Positions 26,721 to 35,310 of a stretch of 64,000 nt of DNA are shown piece after piece (position 1 is the stretch's first letter; the number at the start of each line of letters is the position of its first letter). Origin of the DNA: Arminella tubonensis (GTDB lineage: Bacteria > Pseudomonadota > Alphaproteobacteria > Rhizobiales > Rhizobiaceae); contig NZ_PCDP01000061.1 in NCBI RefSeq assembly GCF_003240585.1, forward strand, positions 54,493-118,492. The letters are read 5' to 3'. Under the pieces are notes generated by a model. That model made no database searches, was not told where the DNA came from, and saw only the letters and a list, made by a program, of their open reading frames with translations. Position numbers and translations under genes: made by a program.

Positions 26721-28547
26721 TTAAGCCGCGCGACGGCCGCGGGACACCGGCGCCGCCTGACGATTCGAGGCGATGTTGAACTGTGCGAGCAATTGCATCA
26801 GCTTTTCCGCTTCGCCGGCCAGACCGTGGCTGGCGGCCGTCTGTTCCTCGACCATGGCGGCGTTCTGCTGGGTGCCCTGGTCCATGGCGTTGACGGCCTT
26901 GTTGATCTCGTGGAGACCGGTCGACTGTTCGCGGGTGGCCGTGACGATTGCGCCGACATGGGTGCTGATTTCCTGAACCTGCGCCACAATCGCGTCCAGT
27001 GCCTTGCCGGTATCGCCAACTAACGCGACGCCATTGCGAACCTGGCTGTTCGACGCTGAGATCAAGGCTTCGATCTCCTTGGCGGCCTTGGCGGAACGCT
27101 GGGCAAGTTCGCGGACTTCCTGTGCCACCACTGCAAAACCCTTGCCCGCCTCGCCGGCACGGGCCGCCTCGACGCCGGCGTTCAGCGCCAGGAGGTTGGT
27201 CTGGAAGGCGATCTCGTCGATCACGCCGATGATGTCGGATATCTTTTCAGATGACTGCTGGATCTCGGTCATGGCACCGACGGCCTTGCGGACGACCTCG
27301 CCGGAATGCTCTGCTCCGGCACGGGTCCGGGTGACGAGCGCTCCCGCCTCTTCGGCGCGATGCGCGGTATCCTTGACCGTGGTGGTGATCTGTTCCAGCG
27401 CTGCTGCGGTTTCCTCGACGGAGGCGGCCTGCTGTTCCGTGCGCCTTGCAAGACCATCCGCCGCGTTGCGGATTTCGTCGGCACCGGCGTCGATTGCATG
27501 GGCATTGTTGCCGACGGCCTGGAGCGCCGCGTCGAGCTTGGCGATGGCCGAATTGTAGTCCGAGCGCAGCCGGTCGAGGTGGCCGGCAAAGGGTTGCTCG
27601 ATGCGGTGGCCGAGATCACCTTCGGACAGCGCGTCGAGCGCACCGGCAAGTGCTTCGACTGCGGCCCGGATTTCGGCATCGTCGTGCGCCTTGTCAGCCT
27701 CGCGGCCGGCGCGTTCCTGTTCGGCCTCGGTCCTCGTCTCGACGGCCTGGCGTTCCAGCGCTACGCGATCGATGGCGTTCTGGCGGAACACCGAGACGGC
27801 GGCCGCCATCTCGCCGATTTCGTCGTGGCGCTCGGCAAAGGGGATCTGCTGTTCGAGCTCGCCGTTTGCCAGCAGCTTCATGCGGGCGGTGATCGTCGAG
27901 ATCGGCCGCGAGATGCGCTTCAACGCAATCACGGCAGCACCGGCGGCGGCGATCAAGGCCACGATCAGGGCGCCGGCGATGGCGCTAATGCTGAAGCTAT
28001 AGTCAGCGCTCGCCTGACCGAGGTGTTCGTCGGTGGTCTGGTGGTCCTTGGCAATCATGCCGTCGATAAGGGTACGGATGTTGTTGTAGGACATCGACAT
28101 CTCGCCGCGGTATAGCGCGCCCGCGTCGCCCTTCTTGTTCTGCAGGGACAGGCCGATGATCTTGTCGGCAAGCGCACCGTCGTCAGTGAGCGTCTTCTGC
28201 AGCCGAGCGAAATTGCTGCGCATGTAATCGGTCGTCGCGACCGGCGTGAAATCCTTGAGCGCGACGTCCATGCGCGCCCGGCGGATTTTCAGCGTCTGCT
28301 CTGCATTGTGATAATCGGTCTTGGTCGTTGCCAGAAGGTAATCCGCGTAGCTGCGACGCACGTCGTTCACGGCCGACAGGATATTATTGAGCTTTTCAGT
28401 GCGCGGAATGTTGTTCCTGCCGATGAGGCTGATGTTCTGATCCAGGCTCGAAAGCGAGCTGGCGGCAATGATGCCCTGTATCAGGACGATGCCTAGAAAC
28501 GAGACAAAAAGCAGCGGAAGGAGGGTTCTGATCTTGAAATTGAACAT
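26721..28547 (-). CDS. Methyl-accepting chemotaxis protein with four-helix-bundle sensor
   Basis: Transmembrane chemoreceptor of 608 residues. TM1 is about residues 10-30, a periplasmic 4HB_MCP-type sensor about 31-188, TM2 about 190-212 and HAMP about 213-265, with a second HAMP-like stretch near 300-345. The signalling domain contains the invariant hairpin tip EIAFQTNLLALNAGVEAARA...GFAVVAQEVREL. It binds CheW/CheA and is tuned by methylation in the flanking bundles. The C-terminus (SRGRRAA) lacks a CheR-binding pentapeptide. ATG 28547 has AGGA upstream. The ligand is unknown. Confidence 0.94.
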   Translation of the reverse strand: MFNFKIRTLLPLLFVSFLGIVLIQGIIAASSLSSLDQNISLIGRNNIPRTEKLNNILSAVNDVRRSYADYLLATTKTDYHNAEQTLKIRRARMDVALKDFTPVATTDYMRSNFARLQKTLTDDGALADKIIGLSLQNKKGDAGALYRGEMSMSYNNIRTLIDGMIAKDHQTTDEHLGQASADYSFSISAIAGALIVALIAAAGAAVIALKRISRPISTITARMKLLANGELEQQIPFAERHDEIGEMAAAVSVFRQNAIDRVALERQAVETRTEAEQERAGREADKAHDDAEIRAAVEALAGALDALSEGDLGHRIEQPFAGHLDRLRSDYNSAIAKLDAALQAVGNNAHAIDAGADEIRNAADGLARRTEQQAASVEETAAALEQITTTVKDTAHRAEEAGALVTRTRAGAEHSGEVVRKAVGAMTEIQQSSEKISDIIGVIDEIAFQTNLLALNAGVEAARAGEAGKGFAVVAQEVRELAQRSAKAAKEIEALISASNSQVRNGVALVGDTGKALDAIVAQVQEISTHVGAIVTATREQSTGLHEINKAVNAMDQGTQQNAAMVEEQTAASHGLAGEAEKLMQLLAQFNIASNRQAAPVSRGRRAA

Positions 28548-28764
28548 TCTGCGGTCCTAACAGCAAAACGAGACAGTCGTCTTCACCCGGCGCAAACCGG
28601 CGATCGTCATATTGCGAAACAGGGGGATCAGCGCCTGGCACACGGCCGATTTACGGGGTGACAAAGCAGCGGCGACATCATGCGGCCTCCGCGGAACATG
28701 TCATCGAAATCTATAATTTAGATTAAACTTAAGCATGACTATCGAAAATAGTATGACTTTTGCG

Positions 28765-29520
28765 TCACTTTCGTTTCATGAACGCCTCGAAGGCGGCGCG
28801 CGCTTCGGCGCTGCGCAATTGCGCTTCGAAATGGCCGGCCTCCTCGTGGATGCGCGAGAGAATATCGTGACTTGAGCCGCGAAGCAGGTCGCGGGCGATC
28901 TTCAATGCCTCCGGCGGTTTTGCCGCGAGCCTGGCGGCCGCGGCCAGTGTCTCTTCCTCGAGCGCTTCCGGTGTCGTCACCCGCCAGATCAAGCCGCTTT
29001 CCCTTGCTTCTGCCGCCGAGAGGGGCTCGCCAGCGGCAAGGAGCGCAAAGGCGCGCTGATAGCCCATCACACGCGGGGCGATCAGGCTCGATGCAGCTTC
29101 GGGGACAAGCGCAAGGTCGACGAAGGGCGTCCGGAACACCGTGCGATCGGAGGCTATCGTCAGGTCGCAGTGCATATGGATGGTCGTGCCGATACCGATG
29201 GCCAATCCGTCGACACCCGACACCAGCGGTTTGCGGGCGGCTGCCAGCGCGTTGAGGAAATCCAGGACTTCGGTCCCCATGGCGCCGCCGATGGCAAAGG
29301 CCATGAAGTCGGCCATGTCGTTGCCCGCGGAAAAGCAGCCTTCGGTGCCGAGAAAAACATTGACGCGGATAGCCGGGTTTTCGTCCGCTATCCGCAGGGC
29401 CTCGGTCAGGCGGATATACATGGCGCGGGTGATGGCGTTCTTCTTCTCCGGCCTGTTGAAACGAATGACCTGCACATGCGGCATGGCGTCTGGATGTTCG
29501 ATCAGGATGTGGTCGGTCAT
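28765..29520 (-). CDS. Enoyl-CoA hydratase/isomerase family protein
   Basis: Crotonase-fold protein of 251 residues. Oxyanion-hole segments are GCFSAGNDMADF and GLAIGIGTTIHMHCDLTIAS; the FVDLALVPEAASSLIAPRVMG block carries the Glu that serves as catalytic base in hydratases. It most likely acts in fatty-acid or branched-chain acyl-CoA beta-oxidation together with the acyl-CoA dehydrogenase encoded 11 bases upstream on the same strand. ATG 29520 gives a normal family N-terminus; longer in-frame versions run into the dehydrogenase gene. Confidence 0.92.
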   Translation of the reverse strand: MTDHILIEHPDAMPHVQVIRFNRPEKKNAITRAMYIRLTEALRIADENPAIRVNVFLGTEGCFSAGNDMADFMAFAIGGAMGTEVLDFLNALAAARKPLVSGVDGLAIGIGTTIHMHCDLTIASDRTVFRTPFVDLALVPEAASSLIAPRVMGYQRAFALLAAGEPLSAAEARESGLIWRVTTPEALEEETLAAAARLAAKPPEALKIARDLLRGSSHDILSRIHEEAGHFEAQLRSAEARAAFEAFMKRK

Positions 29521-29531
29521 CGTTCTATCCT

Positions 29532-31313
29532 TCAGAAGAGGGCGATCCTCGCCGCCTCGAGGCTTGCAGCACCATTGGTCACATAATCCCTCAGCGCCAC
29601 GGTTTCGGCCAGCATGTTCTCTGCCGCGAACCGGCACAAGGTCACGCGCTTTTCCCGAGCGCCATCGGCGACGTCGGCAAGCCCGCCCTTGGCAAGATAA
29701 GCGCCCGTCAGCACGAGGCCGAACAATCGCTGATAGGGCGTGGCGCCGGCTAGCGCCTGGGATAGCCGGCCCGTCGCTTGCTCGGCAAGCAACCAATCCG
29801 TCCCCGCTTCAAGATCTGCGATTGCAGCCTTGAGGCGTTTCGCCGTTTCGCCGAAACCGTCTATGCCCGACCGGCTTATGTCTTCGGCCACGGCCTTCAA
29901 TTCACCGAGGAACCCTCTGACGTGATCGCCCTCGGCAAGCGGCAGTTTGCGGGTGACGAGGTCGATCGCCTGGATGCCGTTGGTGCCTTCGTAGATCGGG
30001 GCAATCCTTGCGTCACGCAGCAGGCGGGCAGCTCCCGTCTCCTCGATGAAGCCCATGCCGCCATGCACCTGGATACCCAGCGAGGCGACGTCGACGCCGC
30101 AATCGGTGGCGAAGGATTTTGCGATCGGCGTCAACAGGGCGGCACGGTCCTGCCAATGCTTGGCATCCGCCCCGGTCGTCCGCTTGGACATGTCGATCGC
30201 GTGGGCGCAGGCGTAGGCGATCGCGCGCGAGCCCTGGGTCAGAGCCTTCATCGTCAGCAGCATGCGGGCGACATCCGGGTGCTCGATGATCGGGCTCATG
30301 CCGGACGCAGTCGTTCCGGGCGCCCTGCCCTGCGTGCGCTCGCGCGCGAATTCGACGGCCTTCTGGGTTGCGGCCTCGCAGATGGCGACGCCCTGCATGC
30401 CGACGGCGAGGCGCGCATTGTTCATCATCGTGAACATGCAGGCGAGGCCCTTGTTCTCCTCGCCGATCAGCCAGCCGACAGCGCCCTTCTCCGCGCCGAA
30501 GCGTCCGTCGCCATAGATCATCGTGCAGGTCGGCGAGCCGTGGATACCGAGCTTGTGCTCCAGCGAGTGGCAGAACAGATCGTTGCGCTCCCCGAGCGAA
30601 CCGTCTGCCCCGACCAGGAATTTCGGCACGAGAAACAGCGATATGCCGCGCGTGCCTGCCGGTGCATCCGGTAGGCGCGCCAGCACGAGATGGATGATGT
30701 TGGCGCTCGCGTCGTGTTCGCCCCAGGTGATGAAGATCTTCTGGCCGAAGATGCGGTAGCTGCCGTCGTCGCGGCGCTCGGCGCGGGATTTCAGTGCGCC
30801 GACATCGGAGCCCGCATGCGGTTCCGTCAGGTTCATGGTGCCGGTCCATTCGCCCGATATCATCCGGGCGAGGTAGCGATGCTTGAGATCGTCGCTGCCA
30901 TGCACGGAAAGCGCCTCGATCGCACCCATCGTCAGCGTCGGCGCCAGCGCGAAGGCCATCGAGCCGGAATTCCACATCTCCAGCGTCGCGACGTTCAGCA
31001 TGTGCGGCAGCCCCTGCCCGCCGAATTCCTCGCTTGCGGTCAGGCCATTCCAGCCTCCGGCTGCCCAGTCACGATAGAGCTGCGGCCAGCCCTCGGGCAG
31101 CCTCACCTCGCCGTCGACCCACCGTGCGCCTTCGGTATCGCCGACATCGGCCAGGGGTGCGATCTCGTTGCCAGCAAAGCGGCCAGCTTCCGAGAGGATC
31201 GCCTCGACCATGTCTGCGTCAAGGTCGCCCAGCAGCCCGCCTGCCATCGCCTCATTCATGCCGGCGACGTGGCCCAGCGTGAATATGATCTCCTCCACCG
31301 GTGCCTTGTACAT
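29532..31313 (-). CDS. Acyl-CoA dehydrogenase (long form, FadE/ACAD-like)
   Basis: Flavoprotein of 593 residues that introduces a trans-2 double bond into acyl-CoA. It shows FAD-binding TGTMNLTEPHAGSDVGALKSRA and IFITWGEHD, the EHKLGIHGSPTC block, and the substrate/catalytic region around IQVHGGMGFIEETGAARLLRDARIAPIYEGTN-type sequence near residue 430. The extra C-terminal domain of about 120 residues is typical of the roughly 600-residue bacterial subfamily. ATG 31313 has GGAGG upstream. A perfect palindromic operator lies 68 bases before the start. It forms an operon with the enoyl-CoA hydratase gene. Confidence 0.95.
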   Translation of the reverse strand: MYKAPVEEIIFTLGHVAGMNEAMAGGLLGDLDADMVEAILSEAGRFAGNEIAPLADVGDTEGARWVDGEVRLPEGWPQLYRDWAAGGWNGLTASEEFGGQGLPHMLNVATLEMWNSGSMAFALAPTLTMGAIEALSVHGSDDLKHRYLARMISGEWTGTMNLTEPHAGSDVGALKSRAERRDDGSYRIFGQKIFITWGEHDASANIIHLVLARLPDAPAGTRGISLFLVPKFLVGADGSLGERNDLFCHSLEHKLGIHGSPTCTMIYGDGRFGAEKGAVGWLIGEENKGLACMFTMMNNARLAVGMQGVAICEAATQKAVEFARERTQGRAPGTTASGMSPIIEHPDVARMLLTMKALTQGSRAIAYACAHAIDMSKRTTGADAKHWQDRAALLTPIAKSFATDCGVDVASLGIQVHGGMGFIEETGAARLLRDARIAPIYEGTNGIQAIDLVTRKLPLAEGDHVRGFLGELKAVAEDISRSGIDGFGETAKRLKAAIADLEAGTDWLLAEQATGRLSQALAGATPYQRLFGLVLTGAYLAKGGLADVADGAREKRVTLCRFAAENMLAETVALRDYVTNGAASLEAARIALF

Positions 31314-31380
31314 GCTCCCGCCTCCACAACGCTCGACCGTCCGACCCGTCGCTCTCATTCCCTACAATGGCTAATTGATT

Positions 31381-31396
31381 TTGACGTAAACGTCAA
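31381..31396. promoter_or_regulatory. Palindromic operator TTGACGTAAACGTCAA (LiuR-like)
   Basis: Perfect 7-bp arms TTGACGT and ACGTCAA around a 2-base centre. The form matches what I recall of operators for LiuR, a MerR-family repressor of branched-chain acyl-CoA degradation. It sits 68 bases upstream of the acyl-CoA dehydrogenase start, so control of that operon is likely; the divergent CorA-type gene starts 122 bases away. No MerR gene is in the window. Confidence 0.6.
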
Positions 31397-31517
31397 TTTT
31401 CGAAGCGCATTTCCGGAGCGGTGACCGCATGATGCCGTCATTCGACGCGGGCGGTAAGATCCAAAGGGCAAGTGCAACAAAACTGTCATCAACAACGACT
31501 AAGGCAGGATCTTTACG

Positions 31518-32531
31518 ATGCGCGATGGGTTCATGCACCAGTTATCCAACCCGACAATCCCGGGCTTCGTTTGGGCCTATCGCTTCCGTCCGGGGTCAAC
31601 CGCCCCGGAGCGCCTGCCCGAGACCACTGATCGTGCGGCCCTGCTTTCGCAGGATGGTTTCCTGTGGCTGCATCTCAATCTGGTGGATGCCCGTGTCGGC
31701 GCATTTCTGGAAGAGCTCAAGGGGCTTAACGACGACGCCCGCTCGGCGCTGACCACGCACGAGACCCATGCCGCCGTTGTCGTCGACGACCAGATGGTCT
31801 TCGGCACGCTGGTCGATTTCCAGCGCGAATTCGATCAGGACACGCATGATCTCGGCTGGCTGCATTTCGCGATTTCGGACCGCTTCATCATTACCAGCCG
31901 GCTGCAGCCGCTGCGCAGCGTCGAGCGGGCCCGGATGGCGATCGAGAAGAATGCCGCAAAGCTGCTCCGCCCGCTCGACGTCTTCGAGGCTCTGGTCATC
32001 GAATTCCAGCGGACGCTGATCTCGCTGGTCATCGAGATGACCGAGGAGCTGAACCTGATCGAGGACTATGTCTACGACAACGCCCCACGCGACGAGCGGC
32101 GGCGGCTGGCGCCCGTGCGGCGGACGATCGTCGGCGTTCACCGGCATCTTCGCACGGTGTTGTCGCTGATGCGGCGGGCAGCAGCCTCCGACGATGAGGA
32201 GATGCCGCTCGGCTTTGACGAGATGGCCGGGCGGCTAATGGGGAGGCTGGAGATGGTCTCCCATGATGTCTACGAACTGCAGGACAGGGCGCGGCTGCTG
32301 CACGAAGAGATCGACTCGAAGCTTTCTTCCGAGATCAATCGCCACTTGTACATCCTGTCGATCATGACGGCGCTCGTCCTGCCGCCGACCCTGGTCACCG
32401 GCTTTTTCGGCATGAACACGTCCAGCCTGCCGTTTTCCACAGGCAGCAGCGGCACCGGCTACGCGGTCGCAATCATCGCGGCATCGATCCTGATCGCCTG
32501 GTGGCTGCTGAAGCGCGCGGATATCGTTTAG
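31518..32531 (+). CDS. CorA/ZntB-type divalent cation channel
   Basis: Protein of 337 residues. A large cytoplasmic N-terminal domain and a long stalk helix (about 210-280) precede two C-terminal membrane helices. The first ends in the family signature GFFGMNTSSLPF, the G-M-N selectivity motif at the pore mouth; the second ends in WWLLKRADIV. The family transports Mg2+, Co2+, Ni2+ or Zn2+. The N-terminal sequence (WAYRFRPG, WLHLNLVDARVGAFL) is closer to ZntB-like members, so zinc transport is as likely as magnesium. Confidence 0.9.
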   Translation: MRDGFMHQLSNPTIPGFVWAYRFRPGSTAPERLPETTDRAALLSQDGFLWLHLNLVDARVGAFLEELKGLNDDARSALTTHETHAAVVVDDQMVFGTLVDFQREFDQDTHDLGWLHFAISDRFIITSRLQPLRSVERARMAIEKNAAKLLRPLDVFEALVIEFQRTLISLVIEMTEELNLIEDYVYDNAPRDERRRLAPVRRTIVGVHRHLRTVLSLMRRAAASDDEEMPLGFDEMAGRLMGRLEMVSHDVYELQDRARLLHEEIDSKLSSEINRHLYILSIMTALVLPPTLVTGFFGMNTSSLPFSTGSSGTGYAVAIIAASILIAWWLLKRADIV

Positions 32532-32551
32532 GCACATCTTGGCGCAAACAA

Positions 32552-32577
32552 AAACGCCCGACATCAGCCGGGCGTTT
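32552..32577. terminator. Bidirectional intrinsic terminator
   Basis: AAACGCCCG and CGGGCGTTT form a 9-bp stem around an 8-base loop between the convergent CorA-type and BA14K genes. TTTGTT follows on the plus strand and TTTTTG on the minus strand. Confidence 0.9.
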
Positions 32578-32598
32578 GTTCACGCGATTGCGTCAGCC

Positions 32599-33105
32599 TC
32601 AATAGTAGGGCGACAAGCACTGACGGCGTGGGCCGTTGTTAGGCTGGAAGGTGTTGTCGTAGCCGCGATAGGAGCGGTAGCGAGCTGCACACCATTCGTA
32701 GTGGCGCGGATTCATGCCGCTTGATGGAGCCGCATGGTAGCGCGGCTGGCTTGCAATCGCGCCGCCGATCAGGGCACCGGCACCGAAGGCTGCCAATGGA
32801 TACCAGTATCCATCATTGTAGCGACGGTATCCGTAGCGATAGCCGTTGTAGCCGCGATAGCCGTTGTAGTATCCACCGCGATAATAGCCGCCACCGCGAT
32901 AATAGCCGCCACGGCGATAATAAGGACCGCCGCCATAGTATCCGCCATGGCGCCACTGGACCTGCTGGACATCCGCAGGAGCTGCTGGAGACGTTACTGC
33001 TGCTGGCGTTGCAGGCATTTGTATTGCGAAAGACGGCGTGAAACTCGTCAATGCAACTGCTGCCGAAATGGCGAGAGTTGCCACTCTCGTACTCAACTTG
33101 TACAT
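32599..33105 (-). CDS. BA14K family secreted protein
   Basis: Protein of 168 residues: signal peptide (1-27, ending PSFA), a central low-complexity region rich in Gly, Tyr and Arg with repeated GGYYRGG-like units, one hydrophobic glycine-rich segment (AAFGAGALIGGAIA), and a C-terminal BA14K domain HYEWCAARYRSYRGYDNTF...GPRRQCLSPYY with two cysteines. The founding Brucella protein is an immunogenic, lectin-like envelope protein. ATG 33105 is chosen because GGAG lies six bases upstream; the ATG four codons earlier would itself contain that site. Confidence 0.88.
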   Translation of the reverse strand: MYKLSTRVATLAISAAVALTSFTPSFAIQMPATPAAVTSPAAPADVQQVQWRHGGYYGGGPYYRRGGYYRGGGYYRGGYYNGYRGYNGYRYGYRRYNDGYWYPLAAFGAGALIGGAIASQPRYHAAPSSGMNPRHYEWCAARYRSYRGYDNTFQPNNGPRRQCLSPYY

Positions 33106-33239
33106 TTCAGTCTCCATTGCCTATGGCATCTTGTGTTACAAAATAACGCTCCGGTCTGACAAAGGTTCCGGGGACGTCCGAGGGCTAAGAAAACTCACTG
33201 TTAATTCATAAAGAGCGCAAGCTTAACGCGGGATTAACC

Positions 33240-34202
33240 ATGGTTCCTTACTTTCGTCCCATGAAGGGATATCGGCAGGTTCTCACGCTGATTTGTAGTT
33301 TCTTGCTCGTCCTGGCTCTCACCGGACAGGCGAACAGGGTTTCGGCCGGCGAACGGCAACCCTGGAACGATCCCGACTATGCCCTGATCGTCGATGCCTA
33401 CGAGCTGAACACGATCGACTGGGACCTCCTCGTCAAGGACAAGCGCATCGCGGCCTTCGTTTCCAAGGCCTCCGACGGGTTGCCTGAAAGCTTCAGCTGC
33501 ACCGACGGCGAGGGCGACAGCGTCGCGCACTGCAAGACGATGTGGCGCAAATATGCCGTCAGCCGCGAGCTTTTCCGCACCCGCCGGATGCTGGCAAAGG
33601 CGAATGGGCTGCTCTGGGGCGCCTACCACCTCGGCCGCCCCGGAAACCCGATCGACCAGGCCAACCACTTCCTCGACTATGCCGATCCTCAGCCCGACGA
33701 ATTGATGATCCTCGACATAGACGGCATCGACCCGACGCAATTCATATCGCTCGACGATGCACAGATCTTCGTCGGCCACATCAAGGAGAGGACGGGCCGC
33801 TATCCGATCCTCTATGCCAACCATAACGTCGCCAAATATATCGCCGACCACGGCAACGACTATCCCGTCCTGTCGCGCCTGCCGCTCTGGTATGCCCGCT
33901 ACAAGCCCGATGTCGACGGCATTTTCCCATTGGGCAACTGGACCGGCTATGCGATGTGGCAGTTCTCCTCCGCCGACAACTGCTCGCTGCGCCGTTGCCC
34001 CTACCGCGTTCCGGGAACGCTCACCGATATCGATGTCAACCTGGCGCCGATGACCAAGACGCAGCTTGCCAAGACCTGGCCGCAGGGCGACCTGCTGCCA
34101 CCAAGGCTGGAGCCGCCGTCGCTAATCGCCGCAGCGCCACAATCGGAGCCGCAGACGCGGGGGAAGGTTGAGATTACGGCGCTGAATTATCAGGATTTTT
34201 GA
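33240..34202 (+). CDS. GH25-like (lysozyme-type) secreted protein, divergent active site
   Basis: Protein of 320 residues with a signal sequence (hydrophobic 12-30, cleavage near RVSA). The body follows the GH25 barrel: D52 at the end of strand 1 (IVDAYELNTIDW), SKASDG, WGAYHLGRPGNPIDQANHFL, ILDIDGID, YPILYAN and a late MWQFSS...DIDVNL. In active GH25 muramidases strand 4 ends D-x-E with Glu as general acid; here it is D159-I-D161, so Glu is replaced by Asp. It may be a weak or altered muramidase, or act on another substrate. Its downstream neighbour, gbcB, converges on it with 16 bases between stops. Confidence 0.75.
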   Translation: MVPYFRPMKGYRQVLTLICSFLLVLALTGQANRVSAGERQPWNDPDYALIVDAYELNTIDWDLLVKDKRIAAFVSKASDGLPESFSCTDGEGDSVAHCKTMWRKYAVSRELFRTRRMLAKANGLLWGAYHLGRPGNPIDQANHFLDYADPQPDELMILDIDGIDPTQFISLDDAQIFVGHIKERTGRYPILYANHNVAKYIADHGNDYPVLSRLPLWYARYKPDVDGIFPLGNWTGYAMWQFSSADNCSLRRCPYRVPGTLTDIDVNLAPMTKTQLAKTWPQGDLLPPRLEPPSLIAAAPQSEPQTRGKVEITALNYQDF

Positions 34203-34218
34203 CGAGAAGCTCCCGGCA

Positions 34219-35310
34219 TCAAGCCTCGATCTGCACGTCCGTCTTCGGGCGGGAGCAGCAGGCCAGGATGTAGCCTTCGTCGATTTCGTCGTCGAGGATG
34301 CCGCCGTTGTGGTTCATTTCGACGTCGCCCGAGAGCTTCATGACCTTGCAGGTGCCGCAGAGGCCGGATTCGCAGGCGGCGCCGATGCGGACGCCGGCGC
34401 TGCGGGCGGCTTGCAGGACGGTCTGGCCTGGAGAGCAGGCGACGTCCTTGCCGGCCATGGTGAAGCGGATCGAGGTGGCGACCTCGCCGTCCTCGTTCGG
34501 AGACGGCTCGGGGACGAGCTCGGCCGAGGCGGGGCGGAAGCTTTCCTGGTGATAGCGCGACATGTCGAAGCCGCTTGCTTCCAGCGTCGAGCGGACGAAC
34601 TCCATGAAGATATCGGGGCCGCAGCAGAACACCGTGCGGTCGAGGAAGTCGTGGGCGAGGAGTGCGATCTTGGCCTTGTCGATGCGGCCTTTGAGGCCCG
34701 ACCACAGCTCGGTGCGCCCGCATTGCTCGACGATGAAGCCGAGATTGAGATTGGGCATGAAGCGGGCGAGATATTCGAGCTCGGAGCGGAAGACGATCTC
34801 CGAGGGGCCGCGCGAACAGTTGACGAAGGTGATGTCGGCGAGCGGCGCGATGTCGCTCATGTAGCGCGTCATCGACATCATCGGCGTGATGCCGGAGCCG
34901 GCCGAGATGAACAGGTATTTTTCGCCGGGATGGCGGATATGGGTGAAATCGCCGAGCGGGCCGAAGGCGCGGATGCGCATGCCGGGCTTCAGGTTCTCGA
35001 ACATCCAGCGCGTGCCGATGCTGTCCTTCTGCGCCTTGACGGTCACCGCGACCGAGAAGGGCCGCGATGGCGTCGAGGACAGCGTATAGGTGCGCATGAC
35101 GGGCTCGGGGCCGACGGGCAGCTCCAGCGTGACGAACTGGCCCGGCAGATAGCGGAACCAGTTGTCCCTGTCGGACCGGAAGGTGAAGGTCATCACGTCG
35201 GGCGCCTCCGGTGTCACCGATAGGCATTCAAGCAGATGCTGCCTGTCGCTCCAGGGCTGCATCTGGTCGAGGTGCTGGTGGCGCTGAGGGACCGTCATGT
35301 TCATGTTCAT
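34219..35310 (-). CDS. gbcB: Betaine demethylase reductase subunit (GbcB-like)
   Basis: Protein of 363 residues that passes electrons from NAD(P)H to the Rieske oxygenase. It has an FAD domain (MRTYTLSSTPSRPFSVAVTVK), an NAD domain (YLFISAGSGITPMMSMTRYM, CCGPDIFMEFV) and a C-terminal plant-type 2Fe-2S ferredoxin with CESGLCGTCKVMKLSG and ILACCS. The order FAD-NAD-ferredoxin is that of GbcB and stachydrine-demethylase reductases. It overlaps the gbcA stop by four bases (ATGA), so both subunits are made together. ATG 35310 starts MNMNMTVPQR; internal ATGs two and four codons later are alternatives. Confidence 0.88.
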   Translation of the reverse strand: MNMNMTVPQRHQHLDQMQPWSDRQHLLECLSVTPEAPDVMTFTFRSDRDNWFRYLPGQFVTLELPVGPEPVMRTYTLSSTPSRPFSVAVTVKAQKDSIGTRWMFENLKPGMRIRAFGPLGDFTHIRHPGEKYLFISAGSGITPMMSMTRYMSDIAPLADITFVNCSRGPSEIVFRSELEYLARFMPNLNLGFIVEQCGRTELWSGLKGRIDKAKIALLAHDFLDRTVFCCGPDIFMEFVRSTLEASGFDMSRYHQESFRPASAELVPEPSPNEDGEVATSIRFTMAGKDVACSPGQTVLQAARSAGVRIGAACESGLCGTCKVMKLSGDVEMNHNGGILDDEIDEGYILACCSRPKTDVQIEA

